Below, in pieces: positions 1 to 7,834 of a DNA stretch of 18,968 nt; position 1 is the first letter of the stretch; every line of letters starts with the position of its first letter. The notes below the pieces were generated by a model. The model was given only the letters and a program-made list of their open reading frames with translations, was not told the DNA's origin and searched no databases. Both the position numbers and the translations under genes were made by a program. The stretch comes from Alphaproteobacteria bacterium (GTDB lineage Bacteria; Pseudomonadota; Alphaproteobacteria; Puniceispirillales; Puniceispirillaceae): NCBI GenBank assembly GCA_011522945.1, contig WTHY01000045.1:1-18968 (forward strand). Reading direction: 5' to 3'.

Positions 1-1
1 A

Positions 2-688
2 CTCTATGTGAGAGAGCAAATTCCAGATATTGGTGGCATATTTGAACTACATCACCCTGATGGTTTCAACGAAATGCCGGAAGATGACACCTATTATGAA
101 ATGTTAGCACATACAAGCTCGTCCAATAAGACTGAACTTGGGAGGCTTTTAGATTGGTGTGTGGAACAAGGATGGTTTGACGACCGTCTATGGAATGCAA
201 CGTCTACGCCGATAATTATCACAGTCGACGGTTACAATAAGATAAATCAAATTCTTAATCCAGCTTCCTCAGATAGCAAGACTGCTTTTGTGGCCATGTG
301 GTTTGATAACGACATGAAAGACATTTTTGAAAAGGGGATCAAGCCAGCTATTGAACAAGCTGGTTATTTGCCATTCAAAATTGACCTGTATGAACATAAT
401 AACCAAATTGATGATGAAATTATCGCATCCATACGGCGCTCACATTTTATGGTAGCAGATTTCACACATGGGGAAGAGGGCGCCCGTGGCAATGTCTACT
501 TTGAAGCTGGTTTTGCAAAGGGATTAGGAATAGAAGTTATATTCACCTGCAAAGATGGTGATGAAAGTAAACTGCACTTTGATACGCGACAATATAATCA
601 TTTACGCTGGAAAAATGCCGAAGATTTTCGCAAACAGCTTTTGGCTAGAATATCAGCCACAATAGGTGATGGTCCTGTCAAACATTAG
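2..688 (+). CDS. Nucleoside 2-deoxyribosyltransferase/TIR-like domain protein, 5' end outside window
   Basis: The reading frame is open to the left edge, so the true start is probably upstream; the first internal start is a GTG at position 8. Numbered from that GTG, residues about 40-85 look like a winged-helix-type segment ending in ITVDGYNKI. Residues about 92-220 form one compact alpha/beta domain: TAFVAMWF first strand, then IDDEIIASIRRSHFMVADFT with D151, then VYFEAGFAKGLG with E166, then FDTRQYNHLRW. This pattern belongs to the nucleoside 2-deoxyribosyltransferase-like group, which shares its fold with TIR domains; the Glu of the FEAG motif matches the position of the nucleophile in true deoxyribosyltransferases. 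Such domains hydrolyse or transfer N-glycosidic bonds of nucleotides and occur both in salvage enzymes and in anti-phage effectors. Which role applies here cannot be decided without the N-terminus and the upstream neighbours. The gene converges on ppdK. Confidence 0.75.
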   Translation, partial: LYVREQIPDIGGIFELHHPDGFNEMPEDDTYYEMLAHTSSSNKTELGRLLDWCVEQGWFDDRLWNATSTPIIITVDGYNKINQILNPASSDSKTAFVAMWFDNDMKDIFEKGIKPAIEQAGYLPFKIDLYEHNNQIDDEIIASIRRSHFMVADFTHGEEGARGNVYFEAGFAKGLGIEVIFTCKDGDESKLHFDTRQYNHLRWKNAEDFRKQLLARISATIGDGPVKH

Positions 689-741
689 GCAAAGTTTTGG
701 TAAAGCCCCTTTACACAAACGCCCATAACCCCAAAAAGACG

Positions 742-770
742 GAGGCCCTATCCGTTATGGATAAGGCCTC
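742..770 (-). terminator. Rho-independent terminator of ppdK
   Basis: Inverted repeat GAGGCC-C-TATCC / GGATA-A-GGCCTC with a 5-nt loop (754-758) and one internal C-A mismatch. Read on the minus strand the hairpin is followed directly by GTCTTTTTGG, a T-rich tail, about 105 bp after the ppdK stop. The plus-strand side has no T tract, so it should act mainly on the ppdK transcript. Confidence 0.8.
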
Positions 771-781
771 GCCCGAATGTC

Positions 782-810
782 ACAGCGCCATTTTCGAAAA
801 TGACAGCGCC
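782..810. repeat. Perfect 14-bp palindrome framed by ACAGCGCC direct repeats
   Basis: CATTTTCGAAAATG at 789-802 is a perfect palindrome. ACAGCGCC occurs at 782-789 and again at 803-810, so the palindrome is bracketed by identical 8-mers in the same orientation. It lies between the plus-strand deoxyribosyltransferase-like gene and the convergent ppdK. Its function is unknown; a protein-binding site or the footprint of a small inserted element are both possible. Confidence 0.5.
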
Positions 811-834
811 AAATCTAGATGTCTAATTATCTAT

Positions 835-872
835 CTAGCTAGCTAACGATTTATCCAACTAGCGAGCTAACG
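835..872. repeat. CTAG-rich 14-bp direct repeat next to the ppdK stop
   Basis: CTAGCTAGCTAACG (835-848) recurs as CTAGCGAGCTAACG (859-872) with one mismatch and a 24-bp period. Around it, from 814 to 880, the tetramer CTAG occurs five times. The second copy ends two bases before the ppdK stop codon. Confidence 0.55.
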
Positions 873-874
873 CT

Positions 875-3541
875 CTAGCTGTCTGCCTTCTGCCTGATAT
901 GGGCCTGTGCCGCGGCAAGACGTGCGATAGGCACACGGAACGGCGAGCAAGAGACATAATCCAGCCCGACCGTCTCGCAGAACGCAACAGATTTTGGATC
1001 GCCGCCATGTTCACCGCAAATCCCCAGCTTGATATCGCCACGTACCTTGCGCCCGCCAGCTGCGCCCATTTCCACCAGCTTGCCAACACCATCCACATCA
1101 ATTGAAACAAAGGGATCTGTCGGATAGATATTCTGATCCTGATAGGCTTCCATGAAATTGCCAGCATCATCCCGGCTAATGCCTAATGTTGTCTGTGTCA
1201 GGTCATTTGTGCCAAAGCTGAAAAATTCTGCCTGCTGTGCAAGCTCATCAGCACAAAGCGCCGCGCGTGGCAGCTCGACCATCGTGCCAATCTGATACGC
1301 AATCGTGATACCTGTTTTTTCCGCCACATCAGCTGCAACATCTTCGATAATCTTGCGGCAAATCGCAATTTCACGAGATGTGCCTGCCAGAGGCACCATG
1401 ATTTCTGGCAGAACTGGCTGTTCTTTGGCAGCCACCTCGCTCGCTGCTTCAAAAATAGCCCGTGCCTGCATCGCACAAATCTCAGGATAGGTGATGGCAA
1501 GACGACACCCACGATGACCTAGCATCGGATTGCTTTCTTCGAGCCGCAACATACGTGCTCGTGCTGCCTCTAGCGGAATGCCTGCTGATGCTGCCACTTC
1601 AGCCAGTTCAGCCTCGCCATGTGGCAGAAATTCATGCAAAGGCGGGTCAAGCAGCCTGATGGTCACAGGCAGGCCAGCCATAATCGTGAAAAGCTCAGCA
1701 AAATCCTGACGCTGATAGGGCAGAAGCTTGTCTAGCGCTGCTGTCCGGCCAGCTGTATCAGCTGCCATAATCATCTCTCGCATGGCCACAATACGATCTG
1801 TATCAAAGAACATATGCTCTGTGCGACATAGACCAATACCTTCAGCACCAAATTCCCGTGCTGTTTTGGCGTCTAGCGGGGTTTCGGCATTGGCACGCAC
1901 ACGCATCCGGCGCTCTGCATCAGCCCAGCCCATCAATGTAGCAAAGGCGCCTGATAATTCAGGCTGAACTGTCGCCACTGTGCCGGCATAGACCTCGCCA
2001 GTGCTGCCATCAAGTGTGATGATATCACCTTCTGTATAGGTTGTGTTGCCGAGATAGACTTTGCCTTCATTTGAATCGATCCGAAGCTCACCCGCGCCAG
2101 AGACACAAGGGCGCCCCATACCGCGCGCAACCACAGCCGCATGGCTTGTCATACCGCCACGTGCTGTCAGAATGCCAGCAGCTGCATGCATGCCATGAAT
2201 ATCTTCAGGGCTTGTTTCCAGCCGTACTAGAATGACTCTCTTACCATCAGCTGCGAGCTTTTCTGCCTTATCAGCTGTGAGGCAAATCTCACCATTTGCT
2301 GCGCCTGGTGAGGCTGGCAGGCCGCGGACAAGCACATGCTTTTCAGCGTTCGGATCCAATGTGGGGTGTAAGAGCTGATCTAGCGCTTCTGCGTCAACCT
2401 TCAGAACGGCCTCAGAGGTTGTGATCAAACCTTCTTCAGCCATATCAACTGCAATATTGAGTGCCGCTTCGGCTGTGCGCTTACCATTGCGGGTTTGCAG
2501 CATATAGAGCTTATTCTGCTGAATCGTAAATTCCAGATCCTGCATATCACGATAATGCGCTTCTAGAACGCCGCGGACGCGGTCAAGCTCAGCGAAAACA
2601 TCTGGCATCACCTCTTCTAAAGACGGCTCTGTACTGCCAGCGGCTAAACGTGCGGCTTTGGTCAGGGGTTGCGGTGTGCGAATGCCTGCGACCACATCCT
2701 CACCTTGGGCATTGATCAGATATTCACCATAAAAGATTTTCGCGCCCGTAGCCGGGTCACGTGTAAAGGCAACACCCGTTGCACAATCATCACCAAGATT
2801 GCCGAAAACCATAGCTTGCACATTTACAGCTGTACCCCATTCAGCAGGAATATCATTCAACCGCCGATAGGTAATGGCGCGCTGATTCATCCAGCTCGCA
2901 AAGACAGCCCCAACAGCGCCCCACAATTGTGTCATGGGATCTTGGGGAAAGGGATTACCTGTCTCATCTTCAACAAGCTGCAGATATTGCGCGACCAGCG
3001 CTTGCAAATCCTCAGCGCCAAGGTCTGTATCCTGAAAGACATTCAGACGCATCTTCATATCTTCTAGCAGATCTTCAAACAGCCCATGATCTACATCCAG
3101 AACGACATCACCATACATCTGGATGAAACGGCGATAGCTATCATAAGCAAAACGAGCATCCCCAGATGCATTTGCCAGACCAGCAGCCACCTCATCATTC
3201 AGTCCTAGATTAAGAACTGTATCCATCATACCAGGCATAGAGGCGCGCGCGCCTGAACGCACTGATAACAGCAAAGGATTATCTGGATTGGCGAAAGACC
3301 TGCCTGTTTCAGCTTCAATCTGTTTTAAGGCAGCCTCTACCTGACTGGTTAATGCCTCTGGATAGGCATGACCATTATCATAATAATAGGAGCAAACTTC
3401 TGTTGAAATTGTAAAGCCCGGCGGTACCGGCAATCCGATACGTGCCATCTCAGCTAGATTGGCACCTTTGCCGCCTAATAGATTGCGATGACTTGCATCC
3501 CCCTCACAAATCAACGAACCAAACGAATATACCCATTTCAT
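875..3541 (-). CDS. ppdK: Pyruvate, phosphate dikinase
   Basis: An 888-aa cytoplasmic enzyme of normal family length that interconverts pyruvate + ATP + phosphate with phosphoenolpyruvate + AMP + diphosphate, linking glycolysis and gluconeogenesis. The N-terminal ATP-grasp part begins YSFG...GGKGANLAEM (about 5-33) and contains SVRSGARASMPGMMDTVLN (93-111). The central phosphohistidine domain carries GGMTSHAAVVARG with the swivelling catalytic H467. The C-terminal PEP/pyruvate TIM barrel has GLCRTEHMFF (570-579), SFGTNDLTQ (775-783) and GICGEHGGDP with the catalytic C842. All expected catalytic residues are present. The ATG is preceded by AAAGGACATGCCTG, a usable ribosome-binding site. It is the last gene of a minus-strand host cluster, 103 bp after glyS, and ends before a strong terminator at 742-770. 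Its leader contains inverted repeats that could separate its expression from the synthetase genes. Confidence 0.97.
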   Translation of the reverse strand: MKWVYSFGSLICEGDASHRNLLGGKGANLAEMARIGLPVPPGFTISTEVCSYYYDNGHAYPEALTSQVEAALKQIEAETGRSFANPDNPLLLSVRSGARASMPGMMDTVLNLGLNDEVAAGLANASGDARFAYDSYRRFIQMYGDVVLDVDHGLFEDLLEDMKMRLNVFQDTDLGAEDLQALVAQYLQLVEDETGNPFPQDPMTQLWGAVGAVFASWMNQRAITYRRLNDIPAEWGTAVNVQAMVFGNLGDDCATGVAFTRDPATGAKIFYGEYLINAQGEDVVAGIRTPQPLTKAARLAAGSTEPSLEEVMPDVFAELDRVRGVLEAHYRDMQDLEFTIQQNKLYMLQTRNGKRTAEAALNIAVDMAEEGLITTSEAVLKVDAEALDQLLHPTLDPNAEKHVLVRGLPASPGAANGEICLTADKAEKLAADGKRVILVRLETSPEDIHGMHAAAGILTARGGMTSHAAVVARGMGRPCVSGAGELRIDSNEGKVYLGNTTYTEGDIITLDGSTGEVYAGTVATVQPELSGAFATLMGWADAERRMRVRANAETPLDAKTAREFGAEGIGLCRTEHMFFDTDRIVAMREMIMAADTAGRTAALDKLLPYQRQDFAELFTIMAGLPVTIRLLDPPLHEFLPHGEAELAEVAASAGIPLEAARARMLRLEESNPMLGHRGCRLAITYPEICAMQARAIFEAASEVAAKEQPVLPEIMVPLAGTSREIAICRKIIEDVAADVAEKTGITIAYQIGTMVELPRAALCADELAQQAEFFSFGTNDLTQTTLGISRDDAGNFMEAYQDQNIYPTDPFVSIDVDGVGKLVEMGAAGGRKVRGDIKLGICGEHGGDPKSVAFCETVGLDYVSCSPFRVPIARLAAAQAHIRQKADS

Positions 3542-3644
3542 CAGGCATGTCCTTTCTTCAGCTTTTATGCAGCAAAGCAGCTGCGTATGTAGGCTTACTT
3601 ATAAAGTGGGGGAGTAAGCCGGTCGTATTCAATACGAACAAATC
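3542..3644 (-). promoter_or_regulatory. ppdK leader with nested inverted repeats
   Basis: The 103 bp between glyS and ppdK hold three inverted repeats. TCGTATT-C-AATACGA (3623-3637) is a 7-bp-arm palindrome just after the glyS stop. GGCTTACT / AGTAAGCC (3592-3599 and 3613-3620) is an 8-bp stem with a 13-nt loop. GCAGC / GCTGC (3569-3573 and 3580-3584) is a weaker 5-bp stem. None is followed by a convincing T tract on the minus strand, so a simple terminator is unlikely. A weak promoter-like TTGTTC-17-CTTACT can be read on the minus strand. An operator, or RNA structure affecting ppdK, is possible. Confidence 0.4.
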
Positions 3645-5708
3645 TTATTTCTCGATCTTCGAAAAATCTGCAATTTGCATCATGGCGCCACGCACCTCAG
3701 CAAGCAAGGCTAGTCGATTTGTCCGTAAGTCTGGATCCTCTGCATTGACGATGATGGCCTCAAAAAATGCATCAATAGGCCCGCGCAAATCTGCAAGACC
3801 TTGCATGGCTTTTGACAATCCGCCCTTTGTTTCATCTGATGCCTGAGACAAGGCCTCTACAGCCGTAAATAATGCCTTTTCTTCATCTGCGGCCAGCAAT
3901 GCCGGATTTACCGTGCCTGCATCAATGCTACCAGTTTTCTTCTCTTCAGCAGCCAGAATATTGGCAGCACGCCGGAACCCTGCAATAAGAGCTGTCCCTG
4001 TTTCTGTTGACAGAACAGTATCTAACGCACGCGCCCTTTTGACTTGTCTGTCAATTTGACTGATGTCACCATCCACCACTGAGGCAGCAACTGTATCATA
4101 TGCCAGACCACTATCTCTAAGACGCACAACTAGCCTGTCTGTGACGAACCGCCCTAAATCAGCATCTGCTGTATCAAAGCCATGCAATCTGGCAGCCTCT
4201 ACGAATAAAGTATCTAGTGGCAACGAGATATCAGCCTCATCCAAAATACGCAGAATAGACAAGGCAGCACGACGCAACGCATAAGGGTCTTTTGAGCCTG
4301 TCGGTTTCGCGCCGACACCAAAGAAGCCTACAAGTGTATCAATCTTGTCTGCTAAGGAGAGTGCCAATCCCTCCCTAGTCTCAGGCAATCTGTCTGAGGG
4401 ACCAGCAGGACGGTAATGATCTCTCATAGCTACGGCAACAGCCTCACTCTCACCACTACTTAGCGCATAGTAGCTGCCCATGAGGCCTTGTAGCTCTGGA
4501 AACTCTCCAACCATACCTGTGACAAGGTCTGCTTTGGACAGAGCCGCTGCGCGCTGCGCTGCTTGAGTATCACAGCCTGATATAGAATCTGAAATGAGCG
4601 GGATAAGTTTTTGCAGACGTTCTACCTTATCTGCAACCGTACCTAGTCCTTCATAAAAGGCGACTTGTTCCAGATTGGGAAGATAGTCTTCTAATTTTTG
4701 CTGTTGGTCTGTTTCATAGAAAAAGGCAGCGTCAGAGAGACGTGCCCGTAATACACGCTCATTACCCGCGATAATAAGGGCATCTGTTTCACTATCAGGC
4801 AGCCTGTTTGCGACTGTCATAAAATAGGGGGCAATCTTGCCGTCAGACTCGTTAAGGGCAAAGAATTTCTGATGCACACGCATAGATGTCACAAGCACTT
4901 CTGCTGGCAATTGCATAAAGGCATCATCAATTTTACCGATGAGGACATTTGGAAACTCAACGAGGCCAGTAACCTCTGCTAGCAGGCCGTCATCAGCTCG
5001 TAGATTCAGCCCTGCAGACTTTGCTTTTTCAGCTGCCTGTGCTGATATCAAGTCACGCCTTTCAGCTGCGTCGACAATTACATAGGAACGCTTTAAGTCA
5101 TTCACATAACTATCAAAATCTGTCAGGCTGATAAGTTCATCAGTATAAAATGGATGACCTTCTGTTTCTGCACCAAATGTGATGGACATTGACCCGCCTA
5201 AATCAACTTGCCCAGCAATGGCTTTTCCATCTAGAAGCACGTTCACACGATGCAGGGGACGGACCCAGCTCATACGGCTTCGGCCCCAACGCTGGCTCTT
5301 TGGCCAAGGAAATTGACTAAGAATATCCTGCACCATCTCAGCTAGCCGCCTCTCTAAAGAGGCACCTTTTTGGTCTATTTGCGCAAAGAAAAATACGCCC
5401 TTGCCTGTATCTTTTTCAATCAGGTCAGCGCGAGACACACCTGCGCCAGCACAAAAGCCATCAATCGCCTTATCAGGCGCATCAATGCGGGGGCCACGAC
5501 GTTCTTCTGACGTATCTGGCTGTTGTGCAATCAGGCCTGTAATTTCCAATGCCATATGGCGCGGGCTAATGGCTGTACGGCTCTGCTTAGGCGCAAAGCC
5601 GCCTTGTGAAAGTGCGTCTAAAAACAGGCGCTCTAAATCCGCAATAGCTTTGTTCTGCATGCGGGCAGGAATTTCTTCACAATTTAACTCTAGAAATAAA
5701 TCAGTCAT
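3645..5708 (-). CDS. glyS: Glycyl-tRNA synthetase beta subunit
   Basis: A 687-aa subunit of the alpha2-beta2 bacterial glycyl-tRNA synthetase; beta mainly recognises tRNA-Gly. The protein opens with the family start FLELNCEEIPARM (about 5-17). It continues through the RGPRIDAPDKAIDGFCAGAG region (about 71-90), the TSMRVHQKFFAL motif (274-285) and the SKADLVTGMVGEFPELQG motif (391-408). After KDPYALRRAA (473-482) comes the C-terminal anticodon-binding region. Length and motif order are normal. Its ATG overlaps the glyQ stop by one base (TAATG), so translation is likely coupled and gives equal subunit amounts. Confidence 0.97.
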   Translation of the reverse strand: MTDLFLELNCEEIPARMQNKAIADLERLFLDALSQGGFAPKQSRTAISPRHMALEITGLIAQQPDTSEERRGPRIDAPDKAIDGFCAGAGVSRADLIEKDTGKGVFFFAQIDQKGASLERRLAEMVQDILSQFPWPKSQRWGRSRMSWVRPLHRVNVLLDGKAIAGQVDLGGSMSITFGAETEGHPFYTDELISLTDFDSYVNDLKRSYVIVDAAERRDLISAQAAEKAKSAGLNLRADDGLLAEVTGLVEFPNVLIGKIDDAFMQLPAEVLVTSMRVHQKFFALNESDGKIAPYFMTVANRLPDSETDALIIAGNERVLRARLSDAAFFYETDQQQKLEDYLPNLEQVAFYEGLGTVADKVERLQKLIPLISDSISGCDTQAAQRAAALSKADLVTGMVGEFPELQGLMGSYYALSSGESEAVAVAMRDHYRPAGPSDRLPETREGLALSLADKIDTLVGFFGVGAKPTGSKDPYALRRAALSILRILDEADISLPLDTLFVEAARLHGFDTADADLGRFVTDRLVVRLRDSGLAYDTVAASVVDGDISQIDRQVKRARALDTVLSTETGTALIAGFRRAANILAAEEKKTGSIDAGTVNPALLAADEEKALFTAVEALSQASDETKGGLSKAMQGLADLRGPIDAFFEAIIVNAEDPDLRTNRLALLAEVRGAMMQIADFSKIEK

Positions 5709-6607
5709 TAGTTTGTCCCCTTTTCAGAAGACTCGGCCCCGACACCCACCCAGGCCTCACAGCACTGTTTTGCCAAAGCACGCACCCTGCCAATATATCC
5801 CTGTCTTTCTGTAACAGAAATCACACCACGCGCATCAAGCAGATTGAAAAGATGACTGGCTTTCATACATTGATCATAGGCTGGTAAGGCAAGTGGGGGC
5901 TCATGCGCTAGAAGCAATGCACATTCTGCTTCGGCATCCTTAAAATGCTGCAGAAGGCGGCTTGTCTCAGCAACCTCGAAATTCCAGGTGGAAAATTCCC
6001 GCTCAGCGCGCAAGAACACATCACCATATTTTTTGCCGCCCTTATCTTTTGGCACACCATCCCAGTCAAGTTCATAGACATTTTCTATACCTTGAATAAA
6101 CATGGCCAAACGCTCAAGGCCATAAGTCAGTTCCAAAGGCACAGGATCACACTCAATACCGCCAACCTGCTGGAAATAAGTAAATTGTGACACTTCCATA
6201 CCATCACACCATACTTCCCAGCCAAGGCCCCACGCGCCTAAAGTCGGAGATTCCCAATCATCTTCGACAAACCGGATATCGTGTTTTTTCACATCAAGAC
6301 CAATTGCCTCTAATGACCCCAGATAGAGCTCCTGCGCATTTGCGGGAGATGGCTTCATTATCGTTTGGAATTGATAATAATGTTGCAAGCGATTTGGATT
6401 TTCACCATATCGACCATCTGTCGGGCGGCGTGATGGCTGCACATAAGCCGCATTCCATACATCATCAGGCCCAAGAGACCGCAAGGTTGTCGCAGGATGG
6501 AATGTGCCAGCGCCAACTTCCATGTCATAGGGCTGCAGAATGACACATCCTTGAGCGGCCCAATATTGCTGCAATGTTAAAAGAATAGACTGGAAATCAA
6601 GGGCCAT
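5708..6607 (-). CDS. glyQ: Glycyl-tRNA synthetase alpha subunit
   Basis: A 299-aa class II catalytic subunit that activates glycine with ATP and charges tRNA-Gly together with the beta subunit. Family signatures are FQSILLTLQQYWAAQGC at the N-terminus, EVGAGTFHPATTLRSLGP (30-47), YVQPSRRPTDGRYGENPNR (55-73), FVEDDWESPTLGAWGLGWEV (about 113-132) and the motif 3 segment LELTYGLERLAMFIQ. The ATG is preceded by GAGGCAGTA, a good ribosome-binding site. It lies 73 bp after the small Zn-finger membrane protein gene and overlaps glyS by one base. Complete, with no anomalies seen. Confidence 0.97.
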   Translation of the reverse strand: MALDFQSILLTLQQYWAAQGCVILQPYDMEVGAGTFHPATTLRSLGPDDVWNAAYVQPSRRPTDGRYGENPNRLQHYYQFQTIMKPSPANAQELYLGSLEAIGLDVKKHDIRFVEDDWESPTLGAWGLGWEVWCDGMEVSQFTYFQQVGGIECDPVPLELTYGLERLAMFIQGIENVYELDWDGVPKDKGGKKYGDVFLRAEREFSTWNFEVAETSRLLQHFKDAEAECALLLAHEPPLALPAYDQCMKASHLFNLLDARGVISVTERQGYIGRVRALAKQCCEAWVGVGAESSEKGTN

Positions 6608-6680
6608 TACTGCCTCAGTGCTAAGTCAGGTAAAACTGAGACGCAACCTAGCCCAATGGGCGAATAGAATCAACAGCCAC

Positions 6681-6941
6681 TCAGCTTTGCTTTACAGGAC
6701 AATCTGGATGGTTGCAGCCATCTTTATTGACCCAGCTCTTGCAGGTAGGGCATTCCTGCATTTCGACATCATTAGATGCTGCGCCCCGTGTTTTAGACTT
6801 GCCTGATGACTCTTGGGAATTTGCTTTGGTGCTTGCGTGCATATCACCACGTTTTTGCCGCTTTTCAATCATGCGGAAGGCTGTCCAAACGCCCCAAAGA
6901 ATCACAATCAGCCAAAAGATTTTACCAACGGAAAAAAACAT
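6681..6941 (-). CDS. Small membrane-anchored protein with four-cysteine Zn-ribbon-like tail
   Basis: An 86-aa protein with one N-terminal hydrophobic segment (about 8-22, KIFWLIVILWGVWTAF) followed by basic residues, which predicts a cytoplasmic C-terminal part. A polar linker rich in Ser, Lys and Gly (30-60) leads to ECPTCKSWVNKDGCNHPDCP. The cysteines are C64, C67, C76 and C81, with H78 nearby, so a metal-binding knuckle is likely. The layout resembles small proteins often found beside glyQ or the S49 peptidase in alphaproteobacteria, but the function is unknown to me. It starts 17 bp after the S49 peptidase stop and ends 73 bp before glyQ, so it is probably in the same operon. The ribosome-binding site (TTAGGTAG) is modest. 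Confidence 0.75.
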   Translation of the reverse strand: MFFSVGKIFWLIVILWGVWTAFRMIEKRQKRGDMHASTKANSQESSGKSKTRGAASNDVEMQECPTCKSWVNKDGCNHPDCPVKQS

Positions 6942-6958
6942 ATGATCTACCTAACTGT

Positions 6959-7798
6959 CTAAAGACCAAATCTGGACCAATAGCCGCGCTCTTCAACAAC
7001 GTCCAGTATAGATGTTGCTAGCCCCTGAGATATATCATGCCCCAATTTTGTTTGAGACCCTCCGCCCAAAGAGAAAATCCGTTTTTTCGGCGCAATATTT
7101 GCCAGATGCAATTTTTCACCAAAACGCGTTTTTAAAACAGAATGCATATCGCCTATCTGGTCAATTAGGCCAAGGCTCACTGCCCGCTCACCTGTCCAAA
7201 AAGCGCCGCTGAAAAGCATATCACGATCAGCATCCAGCTTGCCACCACGACGGGATTCCACATAGGCAATAAATTGCTCATGAACTTCGGCCTGCAGAGC
7301 TTTTAGATGCGCAACATCATCTGCCTTTTCTTCAGAAAATGGGTCAAGCATGGATTTTGACTTGCCGCTAGTATAGACACGGCGCTCAATCCCAAGTTTG
7401 GAAATTGCCTCAGGGAATCCAAATCCAGCTGAAACAACACCAATTGAGCCAATGATAGAGGCAGAATTGGCATAAATCTCGCTTGCAGATGCCGCAAGCC
7501 AATAGCCGCCAGATGCCGCAACATCCTCACAAAAGGCTAGCACAGGTAGCTGATGCTTGTCAGAAAGTTGACGAATGCGCGCCCCAATAAGCGCTGATTG
7601 GACTGGCGAGCCACCAGGCGAATTAATCACCAATGCCACAGCCTTAGCGCGAGACATCGTAAATGCCTTTTTTAAAAGCGGGTCTACTGCTTCAAGGCTG
7701 AGACCACGCCGCAACGGACTGCCGGATGCTGCAATTACACCAGCTAGCCTAACAACAGGAATGACTGTTTTATCACGTCGCCAAAAGCGCCAATTCAT
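6959..7798 (-). CDS. S49 family serine peptidase (SppA/SohB-like, short form)
   Basis: A 279-aa member of the S49 family, whose members cut signal peptides or other membrane peptides with a Ser-Lys dyad. SPGGSPVQSALI (60-71) is the family substrate-binding loop. The nucleophile is S96 in DVAASGGYWLAA, and the general base is K148 in TSGKSKSMLDP. The 52-residue spacing between them equals that known for short bacterial SppA enzymes. The oxyanion region IIGSIGVVSA (115-124) is intact. No clear membrane segment or signal peptide is seen at the N-terminus (NWRFWRRDK), so it may be a peripheral form. The ATG follows AGAAGGATCACACC, a good ribosome-binding site. It lies 36 bp after the methyltransferase gene and shortly before the small membrane protein and glyQ. 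Confidence 0.93.
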   Translation of the reverse strand: MNWRFWRRDKTVIPVVRLAGVIAASGSPLRRGLSLEAVDPLLKKAFTMSRAKAVALVINSPGGSPVQSALIGARIRQLSDKHQLPVLAFCEDVAASGGYWLAASASEIYANSASIIGSIGVVSAGFGFPEAISKLGIERRVYTSGKSKSMLDPFSEEKADDVAHLKALQAEVHEQFIAYVESRRGGKLDADRDMLFSGAFWTGERAVSLGLIDQIGDMHSVLKTRFGEKLHLANIAPKKRIFSLGGGSQTKLGHDISQGLATSILDVVEERGYWSRFGL

Positions 7799-7834
7799 GG
7801 TGTGATCCTTCTATCGTTCTGTCTCTGACAGTAT

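Noticed and set aside
742..770. Bidirectional terminator also serving the plus-strand gene
   Set aside because: The plus-strand side of the hairpin is followed by GCCCGAATGT, with no T tract.
3442..3846. Plus-strand 134-codon frame across the glyS-ppdK gap
   Set aside because: Overlaps the antisense of both ppdK and glyS ends and shows no family features.
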